From Bombus terrestris (Eukaryota; Arthropoda; Insecta; Hymenoptera; Apidae), in assembly GCF_910591885.1 (NCBI RefSeq), contig NW_025963555.1, positions 1,922,001 to 1,986,000 of the forward strand: 64,000 bases of DNA, given 5' to 3'. Position 1 is the stretch's first letter, and each line of letters opens with the position of its first letter. A model generated the notes under the pieces. The model saw only the letters and a list, made by a program, of their open reading frames with translations, was not told the origin of the DNA and ran no database searches. Both the position numbers and the translations under genes were made by a program. Positions 14,201-28,712 of this stretch are shown here, piece by piece.

Positions 14201-17200
14201 ACTACCTTATTTTGTCAGCCATTTCGGACATCACATTGCATTGTAGTATGTGGAAATAGTACTATTTATGTGAAACTATTCATAAACTGTAAACATTTGT
14301 CAGTAGGCAATAGGACAAAGACTTCCGGCTCCTCGGGCTGGTGCGAATATTTCAATGTCCGTATGTGCCAAACCGTTGGTTTGTGACACACCTTTACTCG
14401 TATCTGGCTCGCTGCGCTCGCTCAAAAGCTATCGCCTAACCTAAAACCATTCCATCTTGCGTTCATTATACGATATGGTGGCGACATATTTCGAATTTGC
14501 GAACGTATCGGAACGGTTGTGAGGTTGGACTAGATTTTTACGAGCGAGCGGAGCGAGCGAGCAACGATCACAACTTCCAAGCTATACATATACCTTATAT
14601 TGCCTTGCATATAATTCGTGTTATTACCTAATTTTGTCAGACATATCGGACATCACATTGCACTGTACGATGTGGAAATAGTACTACTTATGTGAAACTA
14701 TTCATAAACCGTAAACATTTGTCAGTAGGCAATAGGACTAGGACTTCCGGCTCCTCGGGCTGGTGCGAATATTTCAATGTCCGTATGTGCCAAACCGTTG
14801 ATTTTGACACACCTTTACGCGTATCTCGCTCGCTACGCTCGCTCGAAAACCATAGCCTAACCTAAATCCAATCCATCTTGCGTTCATTATTCGATATGGT
14901 GGCGACATATTTCGACTTTGCGAACGTGTCGGATCGGTTGTGAGGTTGGACAGGATTTTTACGAGAGAGCGGAGCGAGCGAGCAACGATCACCATTTCCA
15001 AGATAAACATATACCTTAGATTGCCTTCCATATAATTCGTGTTATTACCTAATTTTGTCAGACATTTCGGACATCACATTGCACTGTACGATGTGGAAAT
15101 AGTACCATTTATATGAAACTATTCATAAACTGTAAACATTTGTCAGTAGGCAATAGGATAAAGACTTCCGCCTCCTCGGGCTGGTGCAAATATTTCAATG
15201 TCACCATGTGCCAAACCGTTGGATTGTGACACACCTCTCCGCGTCCCTCGCTCGCCATGCTCGCTCGAAAGCTGTAGCCTAACCTAAAACCAATCCCTCT
15301 TGCGTTAGTCATTCGACATGGAGGCGACTTACTTCAAATTTGCGAACGTGTTGGGTCGGTTGTGAGGTTGGACAGGATTTTTACGAGAGAGCGGAGCGAG
15401 CGAGCAACGATCACAATTTCCAAGCTATACATATACCTTATATTGCCTTGCATATAATTCGTGTTATTACCTAATTTTGTCAAACATTTCGGACATCACA
15501 TTGCACTGTACGATGTGGAAATAGTACTACTTATGTGAAACTATTCATAAACCGTAAACATTTGTCAGTAGGCAATCGGACAAAGACTTCCGGCTCCTCG
15601 GGCTGGTGCGAATATTTCAATGTCCGTATGTGCCAAACCGTTGGTTAGTGACACACATTTACGCGTATCTCGCTCGCTGCGCTCGCTCGGAAGCCATAGC
15701 CTAACCTAAAACCAATCCATCTTGCGTTCATTATTCGATATGGTGGCGACATATTTCGAATTTGCGAACGTGTCGGATCGGTTGTGAGGTTGGACAGGAT
15801 TTTTACGAGAGAGCGGAGGGAGCGAGCAACGATCACAATTTCCAAGCTATACATATACCTTATATTGCCTTGCATATAATTCGTGTTATTACCTAATTTT
15901 GTCAGACATTTCGGACATCACATTGCACTGTACGGTGCGGAAATAGTACTATTTATATGAAACTATTCATAAACTGTAAACATTTGTCAGTAGGCAATAG
16001 GATAAAGACTTCCGCCTCCTCGGGGTGGTGCAAACATTTCAATGTCACCATGTGCCAAACCGTTGGATTGTGACACACCTCTCCGCGTCCCTCGCTCGCC
16101 ATGCTCGCTCGAAAGCTGTAGCCCAACCGAAAACCAATCCCTCTTGCGTTAGTCATTCGACATGGAGGCGACTTATTTCAAATTTGCGAACGTGTCGGAT
16201 CGGTTGTGAGGTTGGACAGGATTTTTACGAGAGAGCGGAGCGAGCGAGTAACGATCACAATTTCCAAGCTATACATATACCTTATATTGCCTTGCATATA
16301 ATTCGTGTTATTACCTAATTTTGTTAGACATTTCGGACATCACATTGCACTGTACGATGTGGAAATAGTACTACTTATGTGAAACTATTCATAAACCGTA
16401 AACATTTGTCAGTAGGCAATAGGACAAAGACTTCCGGCTCCTCGGGCTGGTGCGAATATTTCAATGTCCGTATGTGCCAAACCGTTGGTTTTTGACACAC
16501 CTTTACGCGTATCTCGCTCGCTGCGCTCTCTCGAAAACTATAGCCTAACCTAAAACCAATCCATCTTGCGTTCATTATTCGATATGGTGGCAACATATTT
16601 CGAATTTGCGAACGTGTCGGATCGGTTGTGAGGTTGGACAGGATTTTTACGAGCGAGCGGAGCGAGCGATCAACGATCACAATTTGCAAGCCATACACAT
16701 ACCTTATTTTGCCTTGCATATATTTCGTGTTATTACCTAATTTTGTCAGACATTTCGGACATCACATTGCACTGTACGATGTGGAAATAGTACTACTTAT
16801 GTGAAACTATTCATAAACCGTAAACATTTGTCAGTAGGCAATAGGACAAAGACTTCCGGCTCCTCGGGCTGGTGCGAATATTTCAATGTCCGTATGTGCC
16901 AAACCGTAGATTTTGACACACCTTTACGCGTATCTCGCTCGCTACGCTCGCTCGAAAACCATAGTCTAACCTAAAACCAATCCATCTTGCGTTCATTATT
17001 CGATATGGTGGCGACATATTTCAAATTTGGGAACGTGTCGGATCGGATGTGAGGTTGGACTAAATTTTTACGAGCGAGCGGAGCGAGCGAGCAACGATCA
17101 CAATTTCCAAGCTATACATATACCCTATATTGCCTTGCATATATTTCGTGTTACTACCTTATTTTGTCAGCCATTTCGGACATCACATTGCATTGTAGTA

Positions 17201-20200
17201 TGTGGAAATAGTACTATTTATGTGAAACTATTCATAAACTGTAAACATTTGTCAGTAGGCAATAGGACAAAGACTTCCGGCTCCTCGGGCTGGTGCGAAT
17301 ATTTCAATGTCCGTATGTGCCAAACCGTTGGTTTTTGACACACCTTTACGCGTATCTCGCTCGCTGCGCTCGCTCGAAAACTATAGCCTAACCTAAAACC
17401 AATCCATCTTGCGTTCATTATTCGATATTGTGGCGACATATTTCCAATTCGTGAACGTGTCGGATCGGATGTGAGGTTGGACTAGATTTTTACGAGCGAG
17501 CGGAGCGAGCGAGCAACGATCACAATTTCCAAGCTATACATATATCTTATATTGCCTTGCATATAATTCGTGTTATTACCTAATTTTGTCAGACATTTCG
17601 GACATCACATTGCACTGTACGATGTGGAAATAGTACTACTTATGTGAAACTATTCATAAACCGTAAACATTTGTCAGTAGGCAATAGGACAAAGACTTCC
17701 GGCTCCTCGGGCTGGTGCGAATATTTCAATGTCCGTATGTGCCAAACCGTTGGTTAGTGACACACCTTTACGCGTATCTGGCTCGCCGCGCTCGCACGAA
17801 AATTATAGCCTAACCTAAAACCAATCCATCTTGCGTTCATTATTCGATATGGTGGCGACATATTTCGAATTTGCGAACGTGCCGGATCGGTTGTGAGGTT
17901 GTTCAGGATTTTTACGAGCGAGCGGAGCGAGCGAGCAACGATCACAATTTGCAAGCCATACACATACCTTATATTGCCTTGCATATATTTCGTGTTATTA
18001 CCTAATTTTGTCAGACATTTCGGACATCACATTGCACTGTACGATGTGGAAATAGTACTACTTATGTGAAACTATTCATAAACTGTAAACATTTGTCAGT
18101 AGGCAATAGGATAAAGACTTCCGCCTCCTCGGGGTGGTGCAAACATTTCAATGTCACCATGTGCCAAACCGTTGGATTGTGACACACCTCTCCGCGTCCC
18201 TCGCTCGCCATGCTCGCTCGAAAGCTGTAGCCCAACCGAAAACCAATCCCTCTTGCGTTAGTCATTCGACATGGAGGCGACTTATTTCAAATTTGCGAAC
18301 GTGTCGGATCGGTTGTGAGGTTGGACAGGATTTTTACGAGAGAGCGGAGCGAGCGAGTAACGATCACAATTTCCAAGCTATACATATACCTTATATTGCC
18401 TTGCATATAATTCGTGTTATTACCTAATTTTGTTAGACATTTCGGACATCACATTGCACTGTACGATGTGGAAATAGTACTACTTATGTGAAACTATTCA
18501 TAAACCGTAAACATTTGTCAGTAGGCAATAGGACAAAGACTTCCGGCTCCTCGGGCTGGTGCGAATATTTCAATGTCCGTATGTGCCAAACCGTTGGTTT
18601 GTGACACACCTTTACGCGTATCTCGCTCGCTGCGCTCGCTCGAAAACTATAGCCTAACCTAAAACCAATCCATCTTGCGTTCATTATTCGATATGGTGGC
18701 AACATATTTCGAATTTGCGAACGTGTCGGATCGGTTGTGAGGTTGGACAGGATTTTTACGAGCGAGCGGAGCGAGCGATCAACGATCACAATTTGCAAGC
18801 CATACACATACCTTATTTTGCCTTGCATATATTTCGTGTTATTACCTAATTTTGTCAGACATTTCGGACATCACATTGCACTGTACGATGTGGAAATAGT
18901 ACTACTTATGTGAAACTATTCATAAACCGTAAACATTTGTCAGTAGGCAATAGGACAAAGACTTCCGGCTCCTCGGGCTGGTGCGAATATTTCAATGTCC
19001 GTATGTGCCAAATCGTAGATTTTGTCACACCTTTACGCGTATCTCGCTCGCTACGCTCGCTCGAAAACCATAGCCTAACCTAAAACCAATCCATCTTGCG
19101 TTCATTATTCGATATGGTGGCGACATATTTCAAATTTGGGAACGTGTCGGATCGGATGTGAGGTTGGACTAAATTTTTACGAGCGAGCGGAGCGAGCGAG
19201 CAACGATCACAATTTCCAAGCTATACATATACCTTATATTGCCTTGCATATATTTCGTGTTACTACCTTATTTTGTCAGCCATTTCGGACATCACATTGC
19301 ATTGTAGTATGTGGAAATAGTACTATTTATGTGAAACTATTCATAAACTGTAAACATTTGTCAGTAGGCAATAGGACAAAGACTTCCGGCTCCTCGGGCT
19401 GGTGCGAATATTTCAATGTCCGTATGTGCCAAACCGTTGGTTTGTGACACACCTTTACTCGTATCTCGCTCGCTGCGCTCGCTCAAAAGCTATCGCCTAA
19501 CCTAAAACCATTCCATCTTGCGTTCATTATACGATATGGTGGCGACATATTTCGAATTTGCGAACGTATCGGAACGGTTGTGAGGTTGGACTAGATTTTT
19601 ACGAGCGAGCGGAGCGAGCGAGCAACGATCACAACTTCCAAGCTATACATATACCTTATATTGCCTTGCATATAATTCGTGTTATTACCTAATTTTGTCA
19701 GACATATCGGACATCACATTGCACTGTACGATGTGGAAATAGTACTACTTATGTGAAACTATTCATAAACCGTAAACATTTGTCAGTAGGCAATAGGACT
19801 AGGACTTCCGGCTCCTCGGGCTGGTGCGATTATTTCAATGTCCGTATGTGCCAAACCGTTGATTTTGACACACCTTTACGCGTATCTCGCTCGCTACGCT
19901 CGCTCGAAAACCATAGCCTAACCTAAATCCAATCCATCTTGCGTTCATTATTCGATATGGTGGCGACATATTTCGAATTTGCGAACGTGTCGGATCGGTT
20001 GTGAGGTTGGACAGGATTTTTACGAGAGAGCGGAGCGAGCGAGCAACGATCACCATTTCCAAGATAAACATATACCTTAGATTGCCTTCCATATAATTCG
20101 TGTTATTACCTAATTTTGTCAGACATTTCGGACATCACATTGCACTGTACGATGTGGAAATAGTACCATTTATATGAAACTATTCATAAACTGTAAACAT

Positions 20201-20389
20201 TTGTCAGTAGGCAATAGGATAAAGACTTCCGCCTCCTCGGGCTGGTGCAAATATTTCAATGTCACCATGTGCCAAACCGTTGGATTGTGACACACCTCTC
20301 CGCGTCCCTCGCTCGCCATGCTCGCTCGAAAGCTGTAGCCTAACCTAAAACCAATCCCTCTTGCGTTAGTCATTCGACATGGAGGCCAC
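11265..20389. repeat. Segmental repeat with 5061-bp spacing (12 units)
   Basis: Sequence 11265-15328 reappears at 16326-20389, shifted by 5061 bp (twelve units less three 1-bp deletions). Shared rare marks include GCGATCAACGATCAC with CCTTATTTTGCC, the head CATTGCATTGTAG, GCTCGCACGAAAATTATAG with GAGGTTGTTCAGG, AATCGTAGATTTTGTCAC, CAGACATATCGG, AGGACTAGGACTTCC, and CACCATTTCCAAGATAAAC. The right end of the match lies just after the hairpin loop at about 20389 (GGAGGCCACTT against GGAGGCGACTT). The left end is blurred between about 11123 and 11265, because both sources are nearly identical there. Confidence 0.9.
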
Positions 20390-20864
20390 TTATTTCAAAT
20401 TTGCGAACGTGTCGGATCGGTTGTGAGGTTGGACAGGATTTTTACGAGAGAGCGGAGCGAGCGAGCAACGATCACAATTTCCAAGCTATACATATACCTT
20501 ATATTGCCTTGCATATATTTCGTGTTATTACCTAATTTTGTCAGACATTTCGGACATCACATTGCACTGTACGATGTGGAAATAGTACTATTTATGTGAA
20601 ACTATTCATAAACTGTAAACATTTGTCAGTAGGCAATAGGACAAAGACTTCCGGCTCCTCGGGCTGGTGCGAATATTTCAATGTCCGTATGTGCCAAACC
20701 GTTGATTTTGACACACATTTACGCGTATCTCGCTCGCTGCGCTCGCTCGAAAACCATAGCCTAACCTAAAACCAATCCATCTTGCGTTCATTATTCGATA
20801 TGGTGGCGACATATTTCAAATTTGGGAACGTGTCGGATCGGATGTGAGGTTGGACTAAATTTTT

Positions 20865-20883
20865 ACGAGCGAGCGAGCAACGG
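20865..20883. repeat. Contracted right foldback arm (-9 bp), instance 1
   Basis: It reads ACGAGCGAGCGAGCAACGG. The usual arm has one more GAGCGAGCG nonamer, and the loss equals exactly one such word. The same contraction is at 24228-24246, 26749-26767 and 33489-33507, each time in a type B unit, spread there by the segmental duplications. Confidence 0.9.
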
Positions 20884-23800
20884 TCACAATTTCAAAGCTA
20901 TACATATACCTTATATTGCCTTGCATATATTTCGTGTTACTACCTTATTTTGTCAGCCATTTCGGACATCACATTGCACTGTAGTATGAGGAAATAGTAC
21001 TATTTATGTGAAACTATTCATAAACTGTAAACATTTGTCAGTAGGCAATAGGATAAAGACTTCCGGCTCCTCGGGCTGGTGCGAATATTTCAATGTCTGT
21101 ATGTGCCAAACCGTCTTTTGTGACACACCTTTACGCGTATCTCGCTCGCTGCGCTCGCTCGAAAACTATAGCCTAACCTAAAACCAATCCATCTTGCGTT
21201 CATTATTCGATATGGTGGCGACATATTTCGAATTTGCGAACGTGTCGGATCGGTTGTGAGGTTGGACTAGATTTTTACGAGCGAGCGGAGCGAGCGGGCA
21301 ACGATCACAATTTCCAAGCTATACATATACCTTATATTGCCTTGCATATAATTCGTGTTATTACCTAATTTTGTTAGACATTTCGGACATCACATTGCAC
21401 TGTACGATGTGGAAATAGTACTACTTATGTGAAACTATTCATAAACCGTAAACATTTGTCAGTAGGCAATAGGACAAAGACTTCCGGCTCCTCGGGCTGG
21501 TGCGAATATTTCAATGTCCGTATGTGCCAAACCGTTGATTTTGACACACCTTTATGCGTATCTCGCTCGCTACGCTCGCTCGAAAACCATAGCCTAACCT
21601 AAATCCAATCCATCTTGCGTTTATTATTCGATATGGTGGCGACATATTTCAAATTTGGGAACGTATCGGATCGGATGTGAGGTTGGACTAAATTTTTACG
21701 AGCGAGCGGAGCGAGCGAGCAACGGTCACAATTTCCAAGCTATTCATATACCTTATATTGCCTTGCATATATTTCGTGTTACTACCTTATTTTGTCAGCC
21801 ATTGCGGACATCACATTGCACTGTAGTATGAGGAAATAGTACTATTTATGTGAAACTATCCATAAACTGTAAACACTTGTCAGTAGGCAATAGGATAAAG
21901 ACTTCCGGCTCCTCGGGCTGGTGCGAATATTTCAATGTCTGTATGTGCCAAACCGTTGGTTTGTGACACACCTTTACGCGTATCTCGCTCGCTGCGCTCG
22001 CTCGAAAACTATATCCTAACCTAAAACCAATCCCTCTTGCGTTAGTCATTCGACATGGAGGCGACTTATTTCAAATTTGCGAACGTGTCGGGTCGGTTGT
22101 GAGGTTGGACAGGATTTTTACGAGAGAGCGGAGCGAGCGAGCAACGATCACAATTTCCAAGCTATACATATACCTTATATTGCCTTGCTTATATTTCGTG
22201 TTATTACCTAATTTTGTCAGACATTTCGGACATCACATTGCACTGTACGATGTGGAAATAGTACTACTTATGTGAAACTATTCCTAAACTGTAAACATTT
22301 GTCAGTAGGCAATAGGACAATGACTTCCGGCTCCTCGGGCTGGTGCGAATATTTCAATGTCCGTATGTGCCAAACCGTTGATTTTGACACACATTTACGC
22401 GTATCTCGCTCGCTGCGCTCGCTCGAAAACCATAGCCTAACCTAAAACCAATCCATCTTGCGTTCATTACTCGATATGGCGGCGACATATTTCAAATTTG
22501 GGAACGTGTCGGATCGGATATGAGGTTGGACTAAATTTTTACGAGCGAGCGGAGCGAGCGAGCAACGGTCACAATTTCCAAGCTATACATATACCTTATA
22601 TTGCCTTGCATATATTTCGTGTTACTACCTTATTTTGTCAGCCATTGCGGACATCACATTGCACTGTAGTATGAGGAAATAGTACTATTTATGTGAAACT
22701 ATTCATAAACTGTAAACACTTGTCAGTAGGCAATAGGATAAAGACTTCCGGCTCCTCGGGCTGGTGCGAATATTTCAATGTCTGTATGTGCCAAACCGTT
22801 GGTTTGTGACACACCTTTACGCGTATCTCGCTCGCTGTGCTCGCTCGAAAACTATAGCCTAACCTAAAACCAATCCATCTTGCGTTCATTATTCGATATG
22901 GTGGCGACATATTTCGAATTTGCGAACGTGTCGGATCGGTTGTGAGGTTGGACAGGATTTTTACGAGCGAGCGGAGCGATCGAGCAACGATCACAATTTG
23001 CAAGCCGTACACATACCTTATATTGCCTTGCATATATTTCGTGTTATTACCTAATTTTGTCAGACATTTCGGACATCACATTGCACTGTACTATGTGGAA
23101 ATAGTACTATTTATATGAAACTATTCATAAACTGTAAACATTTGTCAGTAGGCAATAGGATAAAGACTTCCGGCTCCTCGGGCTGGTGCGAATAATTCAA
23201 TGTCCGTATGTGCCAAACCGTTGGTTTGTGACACACCTTTACGCGTATCTCGCTCGCTGTGCTCGCTCGAAAACTATAGCCTAACCTAAAACCAATCCAA
23301 ATTGCGTTCATTATTCGATATGATGGCGACATATTTCGAATTTGCGAACGTGTCGGATCGGTTGTGAGGTTGGACAGGATTTTTACGAGAGAGCGGAGCG
23401 AGCGAGCAACGATCACAATTTCCAAGCTATACATATACCTTAGATTGCCTTCCATATAATTCGTGTTATTACCTAATTTTGTCAGACATTTCGGACATCA
23501 CATTGCACTGTACGATGTGGAAATAGTACTATTTATATGAAACTATTCATAAACTGTAAACATTTGTCAGTAGGCAATAGGATAAAGACTTCCGCCTCCT
23601 CGGGCTGGTGCAAATATTTCAATGTCACCATGTGCCAAACCGTTGGATTGTGACACACCTCTCCGCGTCCCTCGCTCGCCATGCTCGCTCGAAAGCTGTA
23701 GCCTAACCTAAAACCAATCCCTCTTGCGTTAGTCATTCGACATGGAGGCCACTTATTTCAAATTTGCGAACGTGTCGGATCGGTTGTGAGGTTGGACAGG

Positions 23801-24227
23801 ATTTTTACGAGAGAGCGGAGCGAGCGAGCAACGATCACAATTTCCAAGCTATACATATACCTTATATTGCCTTGCATATATTTCGTGTTATTACCTAATT
23901 TTGTCAGACATTTCGGACATCACATTGCACTGTACGATGTGGAAATAGTACTACTTATGTGAAACTATTCATAAACTGTAAACATTTGTCAGTAGGCAAT
24001 AGGACAAAGACTTCCGGCTCCTCGGGCTGGTGCGAATATTTCAATGTCCGTATGTGCCAAACCGTTGATTTTGACACACATTTACGCGTATCTCGCTCGC
24101 TGCGCTCGCTCGAAAACCATAGCCTAACCTAAAACCAATCCATCTTGCGTTCATTATTCGATATGGTGGCGACATATTTCAAATTTGGGAACGTGTCGGA
24201 TCGGATGTGAGGTTGGACTAAATTTTT

Positions 24228-24246
24228 ACGAGCGAGCGAGCAACGG
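24228..24246. repeat. Contracted right foldback arm (-9 bp), instance 2
   Basis: Same 9-bp contraction as at 20865, in the corresponding unit 3363 bp downstream. It is followed in both by CACAATTTCAAAGC, confirming common origin. Confidence 0.9.
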
Positions 24247-26748
24247 TCACAATTTCAAAGCTATACATATACCTTATATTGCCTTGCATATATTTCGTGT
24301 TACTACCTTATTTTGTCAGCCATTTCGGACATCACATTGCACTGTAGTATGAGGAAATAGTACTATTTATGTGAAACTATTCATAAACTGTAAACATTTG
24401 TCAGTAGGCAATAGGATAAAGACTTCCGGCTCCTCGGGCTGGTGCGAATATTTCAATGTCTGTATGTGCCAAACCGTTGGTTTGTGACACACCTTTACGC
24501 GTATCTCGCTCGCTGCGCTCGCTCGAAAACTATAGCCTAACCTAAAACCAATCCATCTTGCGTTCATTATTCGATATGGTGGCGACATATTTCGAATTTG
24601 CGAACGTGTCGTATCGGTTGTGAGGTTGGACTAGATTTTTACGAGCGAGCGGAGCGAGCGAGCAACGATCACAATTTCCAAGCTATACATATACCTTATA
24701 TCGCCTTGCATATAATTCGTGTTATTACCTAAATTTGTCAGACATTTCGGACATCACATTGCACTGTACGATGTGGAAATAGTACTACTTATGTGAAACT
24801 ATTCATAAACCGTAAACATTTGTCAGTAGGCAATAGGACAAAGACTTCCGGCTCCTCGGGCTGGTGCGAATATTTCAATGTCCGTATGTGCCAAACCGTT
24901 GATTTTGACACACCTTTACGCGTATCTCGCTCGCTACGCTCGCTCGAAAACCATAGCCTAACCTAAATCCAATCCATCTTGCGTTTATTATTCGATATGT
25001 TGGCGACATATTTCAAATTTGGGAACGTATCGGATCGGATGTGAGGTTGGACTAAATTTTTACGAGCGAGCGGAGCGAGCGAGCAACGGTCACAATTTCC
25101 AAGCTATACATATACCTTATATTGCCTTGCATATATTTCGTGTTACTACCTTATTTTGTCAGCCATTGCGGACATCACATTGCACTGTAGTATGAGGAAA
25201 TAGTACTATTTATGTGAAACTATTCATAAACTGTAAACACTTGTCAGTAGGCAATAGGATAAAGACTTCCGGCTCCTCGGGCTGGTGCGAATATTTCAAT
25301 GTCTGTATGTGCCAAACCGTTGGTTTGTGACACACCTTTACGCGTATCTCGCTCGCTGCGCTCGCTCGAAAACTATAGCCTAACCTAAAACCAATCCATC
25401 TTGCGTTCATTATTAGATATGGTGGCGACATATTTCGAATTTGCGAACGTGTCGGACCGGTTGTGAGGTTGGACAGGATTTTTACGAGCGAGCGGAGCGA
25501 TCGAGCAACGATCACAATTTGCAAGCCGTACACATACCTTATATTGCCTTGCATATATTTCGTGTTATTACCTAATTTTGTCAGACATTTCGGACATCAC
25601 ATTGCACTGTACTATGTGGAAATAGTACTATTTATATGAAACTATTCATAAACTGTAAACATTTGTCAGTAGGCAATAGGATAAAGACTTCCGGCTCCTC
25701 GGGCTGGTGCGAATAATTCAATGTCCGTATGTGCCAAACCGTTGGTTTGTGACACACCTTTACGCGTATCTCGCTCGCTGTGCTCGCTCGAAAACTATAG
25801 CCTAACCTAAAACCAATCCAAATTGCGTTCATTATTCGATATGGTGGCGACATATTTCGAATTTGCGAACGTGTCGGATCGGTTGTGAGGTTGGACAGGA
25901 TTTTTACGAGAGAGCGGAGCGAGCGAGCAACGATCACAATTTCCAAGCTATACATATACCTTAGATTGCCTTCCATATAATTCGTGTTATTACCTAATTT
26001 TGTCAGACATTTCGGACATCACATTGCACTGTACGATGTGGAAATAGTACCATTTATATGAAACTATTCATAAACTGTAAACATTTGTCAGTAGGCAATA
26101 GGATAAAGACTTCCGCCTCCTCGGGCTGGTGCAAATATTTCAATGTCACCATGTGCCAAACCGTTGGATTGTGACACACCTCTCCGCGTCCCTCGCTCAC
26201 CATGCTCGCTCGAAAGCTGTAGCCTAACCTAAAACCAATCCCTCTTGCGTTAGTCATTCGACATGGAGGCGACTTATTTCAAATTTGCGAACGTGTCGGA
26301 TCGGTTGTGAGGTTGGACAGGATTTTTACCAGCGAGCGGAGCGAGCGAGCAACGATCACAATTTCCAAGCTATACATATACCTGTTATTGCCTTGCATAT
26401 ATTTCGTGTTATTACCTAATTTTGTCAGACATTTCGGACATCACATTGCACTGTACAATGTGGAAATAGTACTATTTATGTGAAACTATTCCTAAACTGT
26501 AAACATTTGTCAGTAGGCAATAGGACAAAGACTTCCGGCTCCTCGGGCTGGTGCGAATATTTCAATGTCCGTATGTGCCAAACCGTTGATTTTGACACAC
26601 ATTTACGCGTATCTCGCTCGCTGCGCTCGCTCGAAAACCATAGCCTAACCTAAAACCAATCCATCTTGCGTTCATTACTCGATATGGTGGCGACATATTA
26701 CAAATTTGGGAACGTGTCGGATCGGATGTGAGGTTGGACTAAATTTTT

Positions 26749-26767
26749 ACGAGCGAGCGAGCAACGG
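26749..26767. repeat. Contracted right foldback arm (-9 bp), instance 3
   Basis: Same contraction, here followed by CACAATTTCAACGC, a further base change shared with instance 4. The copy lies 2521 bp after instance 2. Confidence 0.9.
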
Positions 26768-28562
26768 TCACAATTTCAACGCTATACATATACCTTATAT
26801 TGCCTTGCATATATTTCGTGTTACTACCTTATTTTGTCAGCCATTTCGGACATCACATTGCACTGTAATATGAGGAAATAGTACTATTTATGTGAAACTA
26901 TTCATAAACTGTAAACACTTGTCAGTAGGCAATAGGATAAAGACTTCCGGCTCCTCGGGCTGGTGCGAATATTTCAATGTCTGTATGTGCCAAACCGTTG
27001 ATTTTGACACACATTTACGCGTATCTCGCTCGCTGCGCTCGCTCGAAAACCATAGCCTAACCTAAATCCAATCCATCTTGCGTTCATTATTCGATATGGT
27101 GGCGACATATTTCAAATTTGGGAACGTATCGGATCGGATGTGAGGTTGGACTAAATTTTTACGAGCGAGCGGAGCGAGCGAGCAACGGTCACAATTTCCA
27201 AGCTATACATATACCTTATATTGCCTTGCATATATTTCGTGTTACTACCTTATTTTGTCAGCCATTTCGGACATCACATTGCACTGTAGTATGAGGAAAT
27301 AGTACTATTTATGTGAAACTATTCATAAACTGTAAACATTTGTCAGTAGGCAATAGGATAAAGACTTCCGGCTCCTCGGGCTGGTGCGAATATTTCAATG
27401 TCCGTATGTGCCAAACCGTTGGTTTGTGACACACCTTTACGCGTATCTCGCTCGCTGCGCTCGCTCGAAAACTATAGCCTAACCTAAAACCAATCCATCT
27501 TGCGTTCATTATTCGACATGGTGGCGACATATTTCGAATTTGCGAACGTGTCGGATCGGTTGTGAGGTTGGACAGGATTTTTACGAGCGAGCGGAGCGAG
27601 CGAACAATTATCACAATTTGCAAGCCACACATATACCTTATATTGCCTTGCATATATTTCGTGTTATTACCTAATTTTGTCAGACATTTCGGACATCACA
27701 TTGCACTGTACTATGTGGAAATAGTACTATTTATATGAAACTATTCATAAACCGTAAACATTTGTCAGTAGGCAATAGGATAAAGACTTCCGGCTCCTCG
27801 GGCTGGTGCGAATATTTCAATGTCCGTATGTGCCAAACCGTTGGTTTGTGACACACCTTTACGCGTATCTCGCTCGCTGTGCTCGCTCGAAAACTATAGC
27901 CTAACCTAAAACCAATCCATCTTGCGTTCATTATACGATATGGTGGCGACATATTTCGAATTGGCGAACGTGTCGGATCGGCTGTTAGATTGGGCAGGAT
28001 TTTTACGGGCGAGCGGAGCGAGCGAGCAACGGTCACAATTTCCAAGCTATACATATACCTTATATTGCCTTGCATATATTTCGTGTTACTACCTTATTTT
28101 GTCAGCCATTTCGGACATCACATTGCACTGTAGTATGAGGAAATAGTACTATTTATGTGAAACTATTCATAAACTGTAAACACTTGTCAGTAGGCAACAG
28201 GATAAAGACTTCCGGCTCCTCGGGCTGGTGCGAATATTTCAATGTCTGTATGTGCCAAACCGTTGGTTTGTGACACACCTTTACGCGTATCTCGCTGGCT
28301 GCGCTCGCTCGAAAACTATAGCCTAACCTAAAACCAATCCATCTTGCGTTCATTATTCGATATGGTGGCGACATATTTCGAATTTGCGAACGTGTCGGAT
28401 CGGTTGTGAGGTTGGACAGGATTTTTACGAGCGAGCGGAGCGATCGAGCAACGATCACAATTTGCAAGCCATACACATACCTTATATTGCCTTGCATATG
28501 TTTCGTGTTATTACCTAATTTTGTCAGACATTTCGGACATCACATTGCACTGTACTATGTGG

Positions 28563-28576
28563 AAATAGTACTATTT
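28563..28576. repeat. 14-bp perfect palindrome AAATAGTACTATTT
   Basis: AAATAGTACTATTT equals its own reverse complement and lies at unit offset 26-39. It is intact in units of types A, C and D. In most type B units one base differs (AAATAGTACTACTT), which breaks the symmetry. A palindrome of this length could be a dimeric protein-binding site or a chance feature of the founder unit. Nothing in the sequence shows which. Confidence 0.85.
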
Positions 28577-28677
28577 ATATGAAACTATTCATAAACTGTA
28601 AACATTTGTCAGTGGGCAATAGGATAAAGACTTCCGGCTCCTCGGGCTGGTGCGAATAATTCAATGTCCGTATGTGC

Positions 28678-28692
28678 CAAACCGTTGGTTTG
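28678..28692. repeat. Short hairpin CAAACC-GTT-GGTTTG
   Basis: A perfect 6-bp inverted repeat with a three-base loop lies at unit offset 141-155. It is present in units reading CCGTTGGTTTGTG. Type B units read CCGTTGATTTTG and type D units read CCGTTGGATTGTG, and both lose the pairing. It is short enough to be accidental. Confidence 0.6.
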
Positions 28693-28712
28693 TGACACAC
28701 CTTTACGCGTAT

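Larger units (their letters stand above)
20390..25980. repeat. Satellite block with D-B-A-B-A-C six-unit order
   Basis: Units run D, B, A, B, A/D chimera, B, A, C, then D, B, A, B, A, C. Sequence from about 22530 to 24300 recurs at about 25050-26820 with a 2521-bp shift, which is six units carrying two 1-bp losses and one 9-bp loss. About 20164-21110 recurs at 23527-24473 with a 3363-bp shift, including the contracted foldback arm. The unit at 21809-22230 is type A on its left and type D on its right, joined at about 22020-22031 inside the left foldback arm. Confidence 0.82.

Noticed and set aside
28563..28576. TATA-type promoter around the AT-rich palindrome or the CCTTATATTGCC tail
   Set aside because: AT-rich strings recur in each unit without an associated initiator, downstream gene or other promoter element.
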